From the NCBI GenBank assembly GCA_958413765.1, contig CATYVH010000039.1, forward strand, positions 1 through 17,698: 17,698 nucleotides of DNA, written 5' to 3'. The notes under the pieces were generated by a model. That model ran no database searches, was not told where the DNA came from, and saw only the letters and a program-made list of their open reading frames with translations. This DNA is from an uncultured Collinsella sp. (lineage in GTDB: Bacteria; Actinomycetota; Coriobacteriia; Coriobacteriales; Coriobacteriaceae). Shown here in pieces: positions 8,013 to 15,034 of the stretch (position 1 is the stretch's first letter; the number at the start of each line of letters is the position of its first letter). The position numbers and the translations under genes were made by a program.

Positions 8013-9794
8013 ATGACAGACGAGCTGGACCCCCAGACTCAACAGCATATTGATAATTCCGCAGACACCATTGACGACTGCGATACTTCCACCAGAAGCG
8101 ATGGCGGCATTGATGCCGCTGTCGAGGAGGCTCCTGCCGCCGCAGACGAGGCCGCAGACGCAAATGTCGCCGCAGAGCAAGACAAAGAAGAGCAGCTAGA
8201 GCAGCCGGACCCGAGCGATACTGAGCCCAAGGCTGAGAACGCTCCGCAAGCAGCAGGCCCCATCGAGGTGTCTTCGGAAGAAGAGCTCGACGCCGTCATG
8301 GACTCCATGATGGATGCCGTCAAAGCGATGAAGGACGCTGTCGCCGATGCCGATGTCGACGCCGAGGAAGAGGAAGCCGCCGAGGCCGCCTCGACGTTTG
8401 TGCCCGGCGAGACCCCGGTTGCCGACCAGGGCAGCACCATGCCCTCGTTCCTGCAACTCGAGCACCCCACGATCGGCACCGACGCGGTCGACCCGCACGC
8501 AGCGGGCTTTTCCGTGATCGAAGGCGGCACCGGCAATATCGCCGCACCGCAGGCTGCCGATACGAATGCCGCCGAGGCCGCGCACCCGACCACCACGCAT
8601 GCCCCCGCCACGAGCCGCGACCTGGGGAGCGCCGTCTCAAACACAGCTAACGCCGTGGGCACTTTTATCGCCCAGGGCGCGTCGGCCATGCGCGAGATGA
8701 ACGCCGCCAAGAAGGCACTCGCCGATGCCCGCGCCCACCTGTCCGAGCTTGAGCGGCGCATCGCCGACCAGGCAGAGGAGCTCGAGACGCGCCAGGACAT
8801 CGCAAGCCGCTACGATCAGATCATCGCCGATCAGCGCCAGGCAATCGCCACGGCACAAAAGACCGCTGCGGCCGCCGAGATTGACCGCGACGCCCATGCC
8901 GCCAAAGCGACGGAGCTCAAGGGCCAGCTCGAGCAAATGAAAGCAGAGGACGATGCGACCGAACTCCGCCTGAAGGCTGCACTCGACGCCGCGGAAGCCC
9001 GCGAGGCGAGTTCACGCGAGACCGGCAACCGCCTGGTTCGTCGACTCGAAGATTCCAAGCGCATCCGCGACAAAGTGAAGGCTGAGCGCGATACCGGTGT
9101 CGCCGCCGCACGACAAACTGCCGATGCTACGCGCGCACAGCTCGAGACCTTGCGTCGCGAGTATGCCGAGCTACAGCGCAACCCTTCGGCAAATCCCGCC
9201 AATTACACCGTGCGCACCAGCGAGCTGTCTATGCAAATCTCCGACGCTGCCGACGCCCTCCGCAAGGCCGAGGAAGACATTCCGCGCGTGACCGTCGATC
9301 TTGAGCATTCACTTGCCGCCGCCGAGCAGGCCGTCGAGCAGGCACAGGCTCCCATCGCCGACGCTAAACGCGCGCACCAGGCCGTAACGGCCGAGGCAGA
9401 TGCCGCGCGCGACGAGCTGCAGTCCGCAAAAACTGCCGCCGCGACGCGTCAGCGCGAGCTGCGCGAAAAGATCACCGCGCAGGACAAGGCGCGCCGCGAG
9501 CAAGAGCAGGCCATCGCAAACGCCCGGGCAGATGCCGCGCATGCGCAGTCGATTATCGAGCAGGCGACCGAGGTGCACGACCATCCCGAGATCACCGAAT
9601 CGCTCGCCGGGTCCTTGGCACGTGACAAGGCCGAGCATACCGAGACCGAGCGCGAAGTTGCCCAACTCGAGGCCGCCGAAGACGACGTGCGCAAGCGAAC
9701 CCGCGACTCACGCGTCAAATTCACCGGAGCCATCGTCTGCATCATCGCCGCAATCCTGGTGATCATCGCAATCTGGCTGTTCATGAGCAAGTAA
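8013..9794 (+). CDS. Acidic coiled-coil protein with C-terminal membrane anchor, unknown function
   Basis: A 593-aa protein I do not recognise. Three parts are visible. Residues 1-200 are disordered-looking and rich in Asp, Glu and Ala, including an EEEEAAEAA run near 118-126. Residues about 225-565 are almost continuous heptad-type helix (Ala, Glu, Arg, Gln, Lys), broken by NPSANPANY near 390-400 and by HDHPEI near 525-530, giving two or three long coiled coils. Residues about 571-590 (VCIIAAILVIIAIWLF) are a single membrane helix ending in MSK. There is no signal peptide, so it is probably a tail-anchored protein facing the cytoplasm. The start at ATG 8013 puts GGAG nine bases upstream; ATG 8007 is the alternative, spaced only three bases. 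Monocistronic and divergent from the SDR gene. A scaffold or envelope-linked role is only a guess. Confidence 0.8.
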   Translation: MTDELDPQTQQHIDNSADTIDDCDTSTRSDGGIDAAVEEAPAAADEAADANVAAEQDKEEQLEQPDPSDTEPKAENAPQAAGPIEVSSEEELDAVMDSMMDAVKAMKDAVADADVDAEEEEAAEAASTFVPGETPVADQGSTMPSFLQLEHPTIGTDAVDPHAAGFSVIEGGTGNIAAPQAADTNAAEAAHPTTTHAPATSRDLGSAVSNTANAVGTFIAQGASAMREMNAAKKALADARAHLSELERRIADQAEELETRQDIASRYDQIIADQRQAIATAQKTAAAAEIDRDAHAAKATELKGQLEQMKAEDDATELRLKAALDAAEAREASSRETGNRLVRRLEDSKRIRDKVKAERDTGVAAARQTADATRAQLETLRREYAELQRNPSANPANYTVRTSELSMQISDAADALRKAEEDIPRVTVDLEHSLAAAEQAVEQAQAPIADAKRAHQAVTAEADAARDELQSAKTAAATRQRELREKITAQDKARREQEQAIANARADAAHAQSIIEQATEVHDHPEITESLAGSLARDKAEHTETEREVAQLEAAEDDVRKRTRDSRVKFTGAIVCIIAAILVIIAIWLFMSK

Positions 9795-9820
9795 ACCAGT
9801 TGCCAAAAACGCCCCAACGC

Positions 9821-9887
9821 AGTTGCGGTGAGATAGTTCCTGTTTAGCCCTCAAAAAGGCCAATTCAAGAACTATCTCACCGCAACC
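9821..9887. repeat. Palindromic intergenic repeat, family A copy 3
   Basis: Arms AGTTGCGGTGAGATAGTTC (9821-9839) and GAACTATCTCACCGCAAC (9869-9886) form a near-perfect hairpin with a small GCC / GGC inner pairing. Compared with copies 1 and 2 (GGTGAAATAG / CTATTCCACC), the mismatched position is here a full pair (GGTGAGATAG / CTATCTCACC), which suggests the stem is under selection or recently renewed. It lies between the convergent coiled-coil and queA genes. Confidence 0.8.
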
Positions 9888-9940
9888 TATTTAAATCGAC
9901 GCAAGGCAACCTATCCCTCTTGCACCAATCTCTTGACATA

Positions 9941-9990
9941 AGGACTGTCCCCAAGTGCCGACACAAAAGGAACGTCCCCAAGTGCCAACA
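9941..9990. repeat. GGACTGTCCCC-motif repeat, copy 2 (two tandem half-units)
   Basis: GGACTGTCCCCAAGTGCCGACA (9942-9963) is followed after six bases by GAACGTCCCCAAGTGCCAACA (9970-9990), so two half-units stand in tandem. The first matches the core of the repeat at 6580-6604. As in the tgt/SDR gap, the repeat lies just beyond the structured element on the minus strand, so the two kinds of sequence occur together in both gaps. Confidence 0.65.
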
Positions 9991-10023
9991 AAGGCGACGC
10001 CGATGCCTTGGCAAAGTCAGCGA

Positions 10024-10162
10024 AAACCCGCCAGAGCGAGCAAGGTGCCTTGAAACGAGGCGGCATTGACCTTCTGGTCATGCCGCCGAAGTTGAAAGGC
10101 AGATTGCCGCTCTGGCGGGTTTGCAGCGTCGAGCCGTTACGCGGTTCGTAGAACCGCGTAAC
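10024..10162 (-). ncRNA. Candidate structured RNA element at the end of queA, copy 2
   Basis: Second full copy, minus strand. Hairpin P1 GTTACGCGGTTC / GAACCGCGTAAC (10162-10136) begins on the last base of the queA stop codon. A linker with CGACGCTGC follows. P2 pairs AAACCCGCCAGAGCGGCAA (10122-10104) with TTGCTCGCTCTGGCGGGTTT (10043-10024). P3 is TGCCTT / AAGGCA (10101-10096 and 10051-10046). P4 is GGCGGCAT-GACC-AGAA-GGTC-A-ATGCCGCC (10087-10059). Each helix differs in sequence from copy 1 yet still pairs, while the loops and joints are nearly the same. The 3' flank CGCTGACTT is also shared. A published Collinsella-type RNA motif might cover it; I cannot check. Confidence 0.6.
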
Positions 10163-11379
10163 TAACAAATGAGCATGGCGTCGCCAAAGCTGAAGAAGCG
10201 GTAGCGCTCCTCGATGGCGGCGGCGTAGGCATCCATGATCTGGTCGCGGGAGGCAAGCGCGCTCACGAGCATCATGAGCGTAGAGCGCGGCACGTGAAAA
10301 TTCGTGATCAGCGCGTCGACCACGTGATAGGTCGAGCCGGGCATGAGGTAGAGCTGCGTCGTCGCGTTCTCGCGCACCACGATGTCACCGCGGCCGAGCG
10401 TGTCGGCGCCGTCCTCACGACCCTCAAAATAGCGCGCCGTCACAGCCGGATCGGACACCGGCGCGTCCGCGTCAAACGCGCTCTCGAGCGAGCGCACCGC
10501 CGTGGTACCGACGGCGATCACGCGATGTCCCTCGGCCTTCGCCCTATGCACGGCGTCGACAACCTCCTGCGACACGTGGTAGCGCTCGGTGTGCATGACG
10601 TGCTGCGTGGGGTCGTCCTCCTCCACCAGACGGAAGGTATCAATACCCACCTCGAGCTCGACGGCGGCAAACTTCGCGCCCTTGGCCTCGATAGCCGCCA
10701 TGAGCTCGGGCGTGAAGTGCAGACCCGCCGTGGGAGCAGCGGCCGAATGCTCCTCCTTCATGGCGTAGACGGTCTGGTACTTCTCGGGGTCGCCCTCGTA
10801 ATCGGTAATGTAGGGCGGCAGCGGCACGTGGCCGGCAGCATGGATGGCCTCGTCGAGCGTGCGCGGGTCGCCGGCGGCATTGCAACCGGCCGGCTCAAAG
10901 CGCACCAGACGGCCACCACGGCTATCGGTGACAAAGTCGATGACCTCGGCCGTCAGCACCACGGGAGCCCCCTCGGGCGCATGGGCGCCACCGGCTCGAT
11001 ACTCAATCTGAGCACCGGGCTTCAGACGCTTGCCCGGCTTGACCAGACACTCCCAAACGTGACCCAGCGGGTCAACATCCTCGCGACGCTTGAGCAGCAG
11101 CGTCTCGACCACGCCACCCGAGCCGGCTTTGCGACCGATCAGGCGGGCCGGCATCACGCGCGTCTTGTTGATGACGAGCACATCGCCCGGCTCGATATAG
11201 TCGATGATGTCGCGGAAGATGCGGTGCTCGACGGTGCCGCCATGCTCCAGCGGCGTTCCTGCCTGGGAGCCTTTGCGATCCACCACCAGCAGGCGGCAGG
11301 AGTCACGCGGCTCGGCAGGAGCCTGGGCAATCAGTTCCTCAGGAAGGTTATAGTCAAAATCATCGGTACGCATAGACAC
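10162..11379 (-). CDS. queA: S-adenosylmethionine:tRNA ribosyltransferase-isomerase
   Basis: A 405-aa enzyme that moves the ribosyl part of SAM onto preQ1-34 in tRNA, making epoxyqueuosine. Family signatures: DFDYNLPEELIAQAPAEPRDSCRLLVVDR at the N-terminus, VLVINKTRVMPARL, PTAGLHFTPELM, IAVGTTAVRSLES, NFHVPRSTLMMLVSA and FFSFGDAMLI at the end. It is longer than E. coli QueA (about 356 aa), partly through an insertion near residues 165-200. The GTG at 11379 is preferred since AAGGAG lies eight bases upstream; ATG 11373 would be spaced 14. It is 64 nt downstream of queH on the same strand, so the two enzymes acting in succession share an operon. A structured element starts at its stop codon. 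Confidence 0.96.
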   Translation of the reverse strand: MSMRTDDFDYNLPEELIAQAPAEPRDSCRLLVVDRKGSQAGTPLEHGGTVEHRIFRDIIDYIEPGDVLVINKTRVMPARLIGRKAGSGGVVETLLLKRREDVDPLGHVWECLVKPGKRLKPGAQIEYRAGGAHAPEGAPVVLTAEVIDFVTDSRGGRLVRFEPAGCNAAGDPRTLDEAIHAAGHVPLPPYITDYEGDPEKYQTVYAMKEEHSAAAPTAGLHFTPELMAAIEAKGAKFAAVELEVGIDTFRLVEEDDPTQHVMHTERYHVSQEVVDAVHRAKAEGHRVIAVGTTAVRSLESAFDADAPVSDPAVTARYFEGREDGADTLGRGDIVVRENATTQLYLMPGSTYHVVDALITNFHVPRSTLMMLVSALASRDQIMDAYAAAIEERYRFFSFGDAMLIC

Positions 11380-11443
11380 GTCGGATTCTCCTTATATAGC
11401 TAAAGTCCGCTCTACATCCTAGCAGGCTAACGTCCCAAATGAA

Positions 11444-12019
11444 CTACTTTTTGGCGGCTTTACGCTCGTCGCGGATGCGGGCGCGGTCCATGGCCGCCTC
11501 GACAGCCGAGAAGCGGCAACCACAGTAGTTCTGCCGATACATGCCAAGCTCGCGCGAACGGCGAGTCGCCTCGGGGTAATACGGGCGAAAATCGCGAATG
11601 ACCGGGGTGAGACCGCAGGCGGCAGCCAGACGCTCCAACACGTCATTACAGGTCTCGAACAGCTGATACGGCGAGACGGCGAGCGTCGTACCCACATATT
11701 CGAACCCGCGCTCCTGGGCCACACGGCATGCCTCGGCCAGACGCAGGGCATAGCACGCACGACAGCGACGGGGTCGATCGGCGCCCAACGGGGCCACACC
11801 GGCCTCCCAGCGCTCGCGGTCCTCGTCTGCCTCGATAAGCTCAATGTCGCCATCGGCACACCACCGGCGCAGTTCGTCCAGGCGGCGCTGCCATTCATCG
11901 CGCGGTTGAATATTGGGGTTGGTCCAGCAAATCGTGGGCTCAAACCCTTCCTCGCGCAGCAGGCGAACCGGCTCAAGCGAGCACGGCGCACAGCAAGCAT
12001 GCAGCAGCAACGGCTTCAT
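11444..12019 (-). CDS. queH: Epoxyqueuosine reductase QueH
   Basis: A 191-aa enzyme (former DUF208) that reduces epoxyqueuosine to queuosine in tRNA, the last step; it is the non-homologous replacement for cobalamin-dependent QueG. Metal-binding cysteines are all present: C9, C10 and C13 (HACCAPCS), C86 and C89 (RCRACY), C166 and C168 (YCGC), matching the cluster and mononuclear-iron sites known for QueH. WTNPNIQP and TTLAVSPYQ are further family motifs. ATG 12019 is chosen because GGAGGAG lies six bases upstream and the family begins just before the CC motif; the upstream reading to 12097 runs through the inverted repeat. It follows the DUF3267 gene and precedes queA. Confidence 0.95.
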   Translation of the reverse strand: MKPLLLHACCAPCSLEPVRLLREEGFEPTICWTNPNIQPRDEWQRRLDELRRWCADGDIELIEADEDRERWEAGVAPLGADRPRRCRACYALRLAEACRVAQERGFEYVGTTLAVSPYQLFETCNDVLERLAAACGLTPVIRDFRPYYPEATRRSRELGMYRQNYCGCRFSAVEAAMDRARIRDERKAAKK

Positions 12020-12041
12020 CAACATCTCCTCCCCCGCAATA

Positions 12042-12150
12042 AGTAGTCTTTTTGGGACGGGGCTATTTTGACTACTTTTGACGTAAAGCAGTCGCAATGC
12101 CTATCTCAACAGAAAAGTAGTCAAAATAGCCCCGTCCCAAAAAGACTACT
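12042..12150. repeat. Perfect 38-bp inverted repeat between the DUF3267 gene and queH
   Basis: Arms 12042-12079 and 12113-12150 are exact reverse complements over 38 bp, with a 33-bp spacer. The arm begins AGTAGTCTTTTTGGGACGGG. The right arm overlaps the stop codon of the DUF3267 gene, and the left arm ends about 20 bp before the queH start, next to its ribosome binding site. In the minus-strand transcript it would form one very long hairpin with no T-run. It resembles a miniature mobile or REP-like element that supplies the stop codon of the upstream gene. Confidence 0.85.
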
Positions 12151-12715
12151 GACCAAAAAAGCGGACGCCAAAGGATGTGTCCTCGCAGGCGACGATACGG
12201 CGATAGCGCAGGATGGTCCGCGCGTAGTACCAATCGCCCACACAACCCGACAAATGCAAGCCTGCCGCCAGGTAGCACAGCAGCGGATAGCCCGAAAACG
12301 CAAACCCCAAGGCAAACGCCGCCGTCAAAACAACCGTCGGCGCCAGGCAAATGAGCATGTACCGCCGGCGCGAATACACAACGCCCTCGGCGCAGGCATA
12401 AATCATGCAGGTTTCGAGATTTGCCCCAAAGGTCACATGCGCACCGGCGGGCGCAAACAACTTAAAGAACACACCGTGAACCAGCTCGTGCACGACAAAC
12501 GACGCCGCAGAGACGACCGCCAAGCCGACTATCCAGCCCAAGACCGCCATCCAGCCGCCCGCGTCGGCCGCATCCAGGTCTGCGGGCCCGCCCAGCAGCA
12601 TAAACACCGGCACCAGGCACACGGCAAACACCACAAGCACGGCCATCCCCCACACGAAGCAAGCGTGCAGAAAATCCTCGTCTTCAAACGCATGTATGTT
12701 GGAAATCTCATTCAT
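12146..12715 (-). CDS. DUF3267-type membrane metalloprotease-like protein
   Basis: A 189-aa integral membrane protein. Hydrophobic segments lie at about 22-42, 56-80, 119-140 and 143-160. HELVH (76-80) at the end of the second is a zinc HExxH motif, followed by G; a late GCVGDWY (158-164) probably provides the third ligand (Asp), as in DUF3267 relatives of site-2 proteases. No substrate is known for the family. ATG 12715 has no clear ribosome binding site; TATCCT (12729-12724) lies so close upstream that the mRNA could be nearly leaderless. The last residues (FGVRFFGQ) and stop run into the long inverted repeat, so the original C-terminus may have been altered. It is first in the line with queH and queA. 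Confidence 0.75.
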   Translation of the reverse strand: MNEISNIHAFEDEDFLHACFVWGMAVLVVFAVCLVPVFMLLGGPADLDAADAGGWMAVLGWIVGLAVVSAASFVVHELVHGVFFKLFAPAGAHVTFGANLETCMIYACAEGVVYSRRRYMLICLAPTVVLTAAFALGFAFSGYPLLCYLAAGLHLSGCVGDWYYARTILRYRRIVACEDTSFGVRFFGQ

Positions 12716-12847
12716 AGCATCTTAGGATAGCGCCCCCGTCACGCACCCGCCCGCATGTGCGATAATGTCGAACGATATGCACGAATTGACCACCGCGTCG
12801 CCAGGCCTTGCGCCCGGACGCGCTCTCACCATATGCGAAGGAGTCCC

Positions 12848-14998
12848 ATGGCATCCAAATACTCCATGAACGACCGTCCCAGCTGGCCTCGCCGCGCCAT
12901 CGTTACCGCCGGCGAGCCCTACGGCAACAAGGGCCTTCACTTTGGCCACGTTGGCGGCGTCTTTGTCCCGGCCGACTTCTTCGCCCGCTTCCTGCGCGAC
13001 CGTCTGGGCCGCGAGAACGTCATCTTCACCTCGGGCACTGACTGCTACGGCTCGCCCATCATGGAGAGCTACCGCAAGCTCAAGGAGAACGAGGACTACG
13101 ACAAGTCCATTAGCGAGTACGTCGAGTCCAACCACTCCCGCCAGGCCGCGACCCTCAACAACTACAACATCAGCTGCGATATCTACGGCGGCTCGGGCCT
13201 TGAGCCGGCTGCGCAGATTCACAACGAGGTTACCGCCGAGATTATCGAGCGCCTGCACGAGCAGGGCACCATCTCCAAGCGCTCCACGCTGCAGTTCTAC
13301 GACGCCAAGGCCGGCACATTCCTCAACGGCCGCCAGGTCATCGGCCGCTGCCCCATCCAGGGCTGCAAGTCCGAGAAGGCGTACGCCGACGAGTGCGACT
13401 TGGGTCACCAGTTTGAGCCCGAGGAGCTTATCGCACCCAAGAGCCAGCTCACCGGCGAGGTGCCCGAGCTGCGCCCGGTCGACAACCTCTACTTCGACCT
13501 GCCGGCCTACCTCGACTTTATGAAGACCTACACCGCCAAGCTCGCCCAGAACCCGCAGGTTCGCTCCGTGGTCTCCAAGACCATGGAGGAGTGGCTGCTG
13601 CCGGCTCAGCTCTACATCCAGAATAAGTTCCGCGAGGCCTTCGATGCCGTCGAGGACCAGCTCCCCGAACACACCGTGCTGGAGCCCGAGGGCAACAAGA
13701 GCAGCTTTACCGTCACCTTCCCCAGCTGGAAAGAGCGCGACGACGCCCACGCGGTGCTCGCCAACGGCGGCGTGCGCTTCCGCAGCGGCAAGGCGCTCGT
13801 GCCCTTCCGCATCACCGGCAACATCGACTGGGGCGTTCCGGTGCCCGAGGTCGACGGCGTGACCGACGTCACCTGCTGGTGCTGGCCCGAGAGCCTGTGG
13901 GCGCCCATCAGCTACACCCGCACCGTACTCGCCCGCGACGCCCGTGCCGCCGGCGTGACCGAGGGCGTCGCCGCCCAGGATGCCGCCCTCATGGGCGAAC
14001 CCGCCGCCGATTCCACGCAGGTCCCCGCGCCCACCTACCAGCACAGCTCGCTCGACTGGCGCGACTGGTGGTGCTCTGACGACGCGCAGATCTATCAGTT
14101 CATCGGTCAGGACAACATCTATTTCTACTGCATCGCGCAAACCGCCATGTGGGAGGCCCTGGGCTGGGACCTTACGCAGAGCACCGTCAGCGCCTGCTAT
14201 CACCTGCTCTACATGGGCAAAAAGGCGAGCTCGTCCTCGCAGACGCCTCCCCCGCCGGCAGACGACCTGCTCAACCACTACACCTGCGAGCAGATGCGTG
14301 CGCATTGGCTGTCGCTCGGCCTGTCCGAGAAGCCGGTGAGCTTTAGTCCCAAGGCATACGACACGCGCGTGACCGGCAAGGACAAGGACGGCAACGAGGT
14401 GCGTGCCTGCGACGACAAGCGCGTCATCGATCCGGCCCTTAAGGAGAGCGCGCTGCTGACCGGCGTCTTCAACCGCCTGGCCCGCAGCTGCTTCTACGGC
14501 GTCGCCATCAAGGAGGGCGACGAGAGCCCCTATCGCAACGGCTGCATCCCCGCCGGTGCCGCCTCCGCCGCCGTGGTCGAGGCTGCCGAGCAGGCCGCTC
14601 TCGCCTTTGAGCAGGCCATGTACAAGTTCGAGACGCACCGCGCGCTTGCCGTGTGCGACGACTACCTGCGTGCCGCCAACAAGCGCTGGAGCGACGCCTC
14701 CAAGGCCGCCAACAAGCTCGAGGGCGAACCAGCCAACGCCGCCATGAAGCAGGCCCTCGTCGACGCCTTTACCGAGCTGCGTGTGGCGACCGTGCTCATG
14801 CACGGCATTGTCCCGGCCGGCTGTGAGCTCATCTGCGAGTACTTCGACGTCGATCCGGTCGCCTTCTTTAGTTGGGATAACATCTTTGCCTCCACGGACG
14901 AGTTTGTGGAGAGCCTGGGCGAGAAGCCCGGCGAGCACCGCGTGAAGCCGCTGCCCCCGCGCTTCGACTTCTTTAGCAAGCACGAGAGCCAGTACTAA
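12848..14998 (+). CDS. Divergent methionyl-tRNA synthetase-like class I tRNA ligase
   Basis: A 716-aa protein clearly built on the MetRS plan. It has the HIGH-type motif HFGH (31-34) after PYGNKGL, SGTDCYG (62-68) where MetRS has a TDEHG-like motif, a zinc knuckle with C168, C173, C183, H187, then IDWGVPVP (326-333), WAPISY (351-356), FIGQDNIYF (418-426) and a helical anticodon-type domain with a Trp at about 613 (ANKRW). No C-terminal EMAP/Trbp111 domain. Unusual points: KMSKS is replaced by KASSSS (459-464), and methionine-pocket positions known in E. coli (L13, I297, H301) align with E23, N423 and Y427. Insertions lie near 270-320 and 365-400. Start at ATG 12848 after AAGGAG. It may be the cell's MetRS or a paralogue with another job; the latter seems likelier to me. 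Confidence 0.85.
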   Translation: MASKYSMNDRPSWPRRAIVTAGEPYGNKGLHFGHVGGVFVPADFFARFLRDRLGRENVIFTSGTDCYGSPIMESYRKLKENEDYDKSISEYVESNHSRQAATLNNYNISCDIYGGSGLEPAAQIHNEVTAEIIERLHEQGTISKRSTLQFYDAKAGTFLNGRQVIGRCPIQGCKSEKAYADECDLGHQFEPEELIAPKSQLTGEVPELRPVDNLYFDLPAYLDFMKTYTAKLAQNPQVRSVVSKTMEEWLLPAQLYIQNKFREAFDAVEDQLPEHTVLEPEGNKSSFTVTFPSWKERDDAHAVLANGGVRFRSGKALVPFRITGNIDWGVPVPEVDGVTDVTCWCWPESLWAPISYTRTVLARDARAAGVTEGVAAQDAALMGEPAADSTQVPAPTYQHSSLDWRDWWCSDDAQIYQFIGQDNIYFYCIAQTAMWEALGWDLTQSTVSACYHLLYMGKKASSSSQTPPPPADDLLNHYTCEQMRAHWLSLGLSEKPVSFSPKAYDTRVTGKDKDGNEVRACDDKRVIDPALKESALLTGVFNRLARSCFYGVAIKEGDESPYRNGCIPAGAASAAVVEAAEQAALAFEQAMYKFETHRALAVCDDYLRAANKRWSDASKAANKLEGEPANAAMKQALVDAFTELRVATVLMHGIVPAGCELICEYFDVDPVAFFSWDNIFASTDEFVESLGEKPGEHRVKPLPPRFDFFSKHESQY

Positions 14999-15034
14999 AC
15001 ACTCGACATGTAATGGAATGGGAAGGAAAGACGG

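Noticed and set aside
12848..14998. Calling the protein a plain methionyl-tRNA synthetase (metG)
   Set aside because: Architecture agrees, but KMSKS and several methionine-pocket positions do not, so the specific name is withheld.
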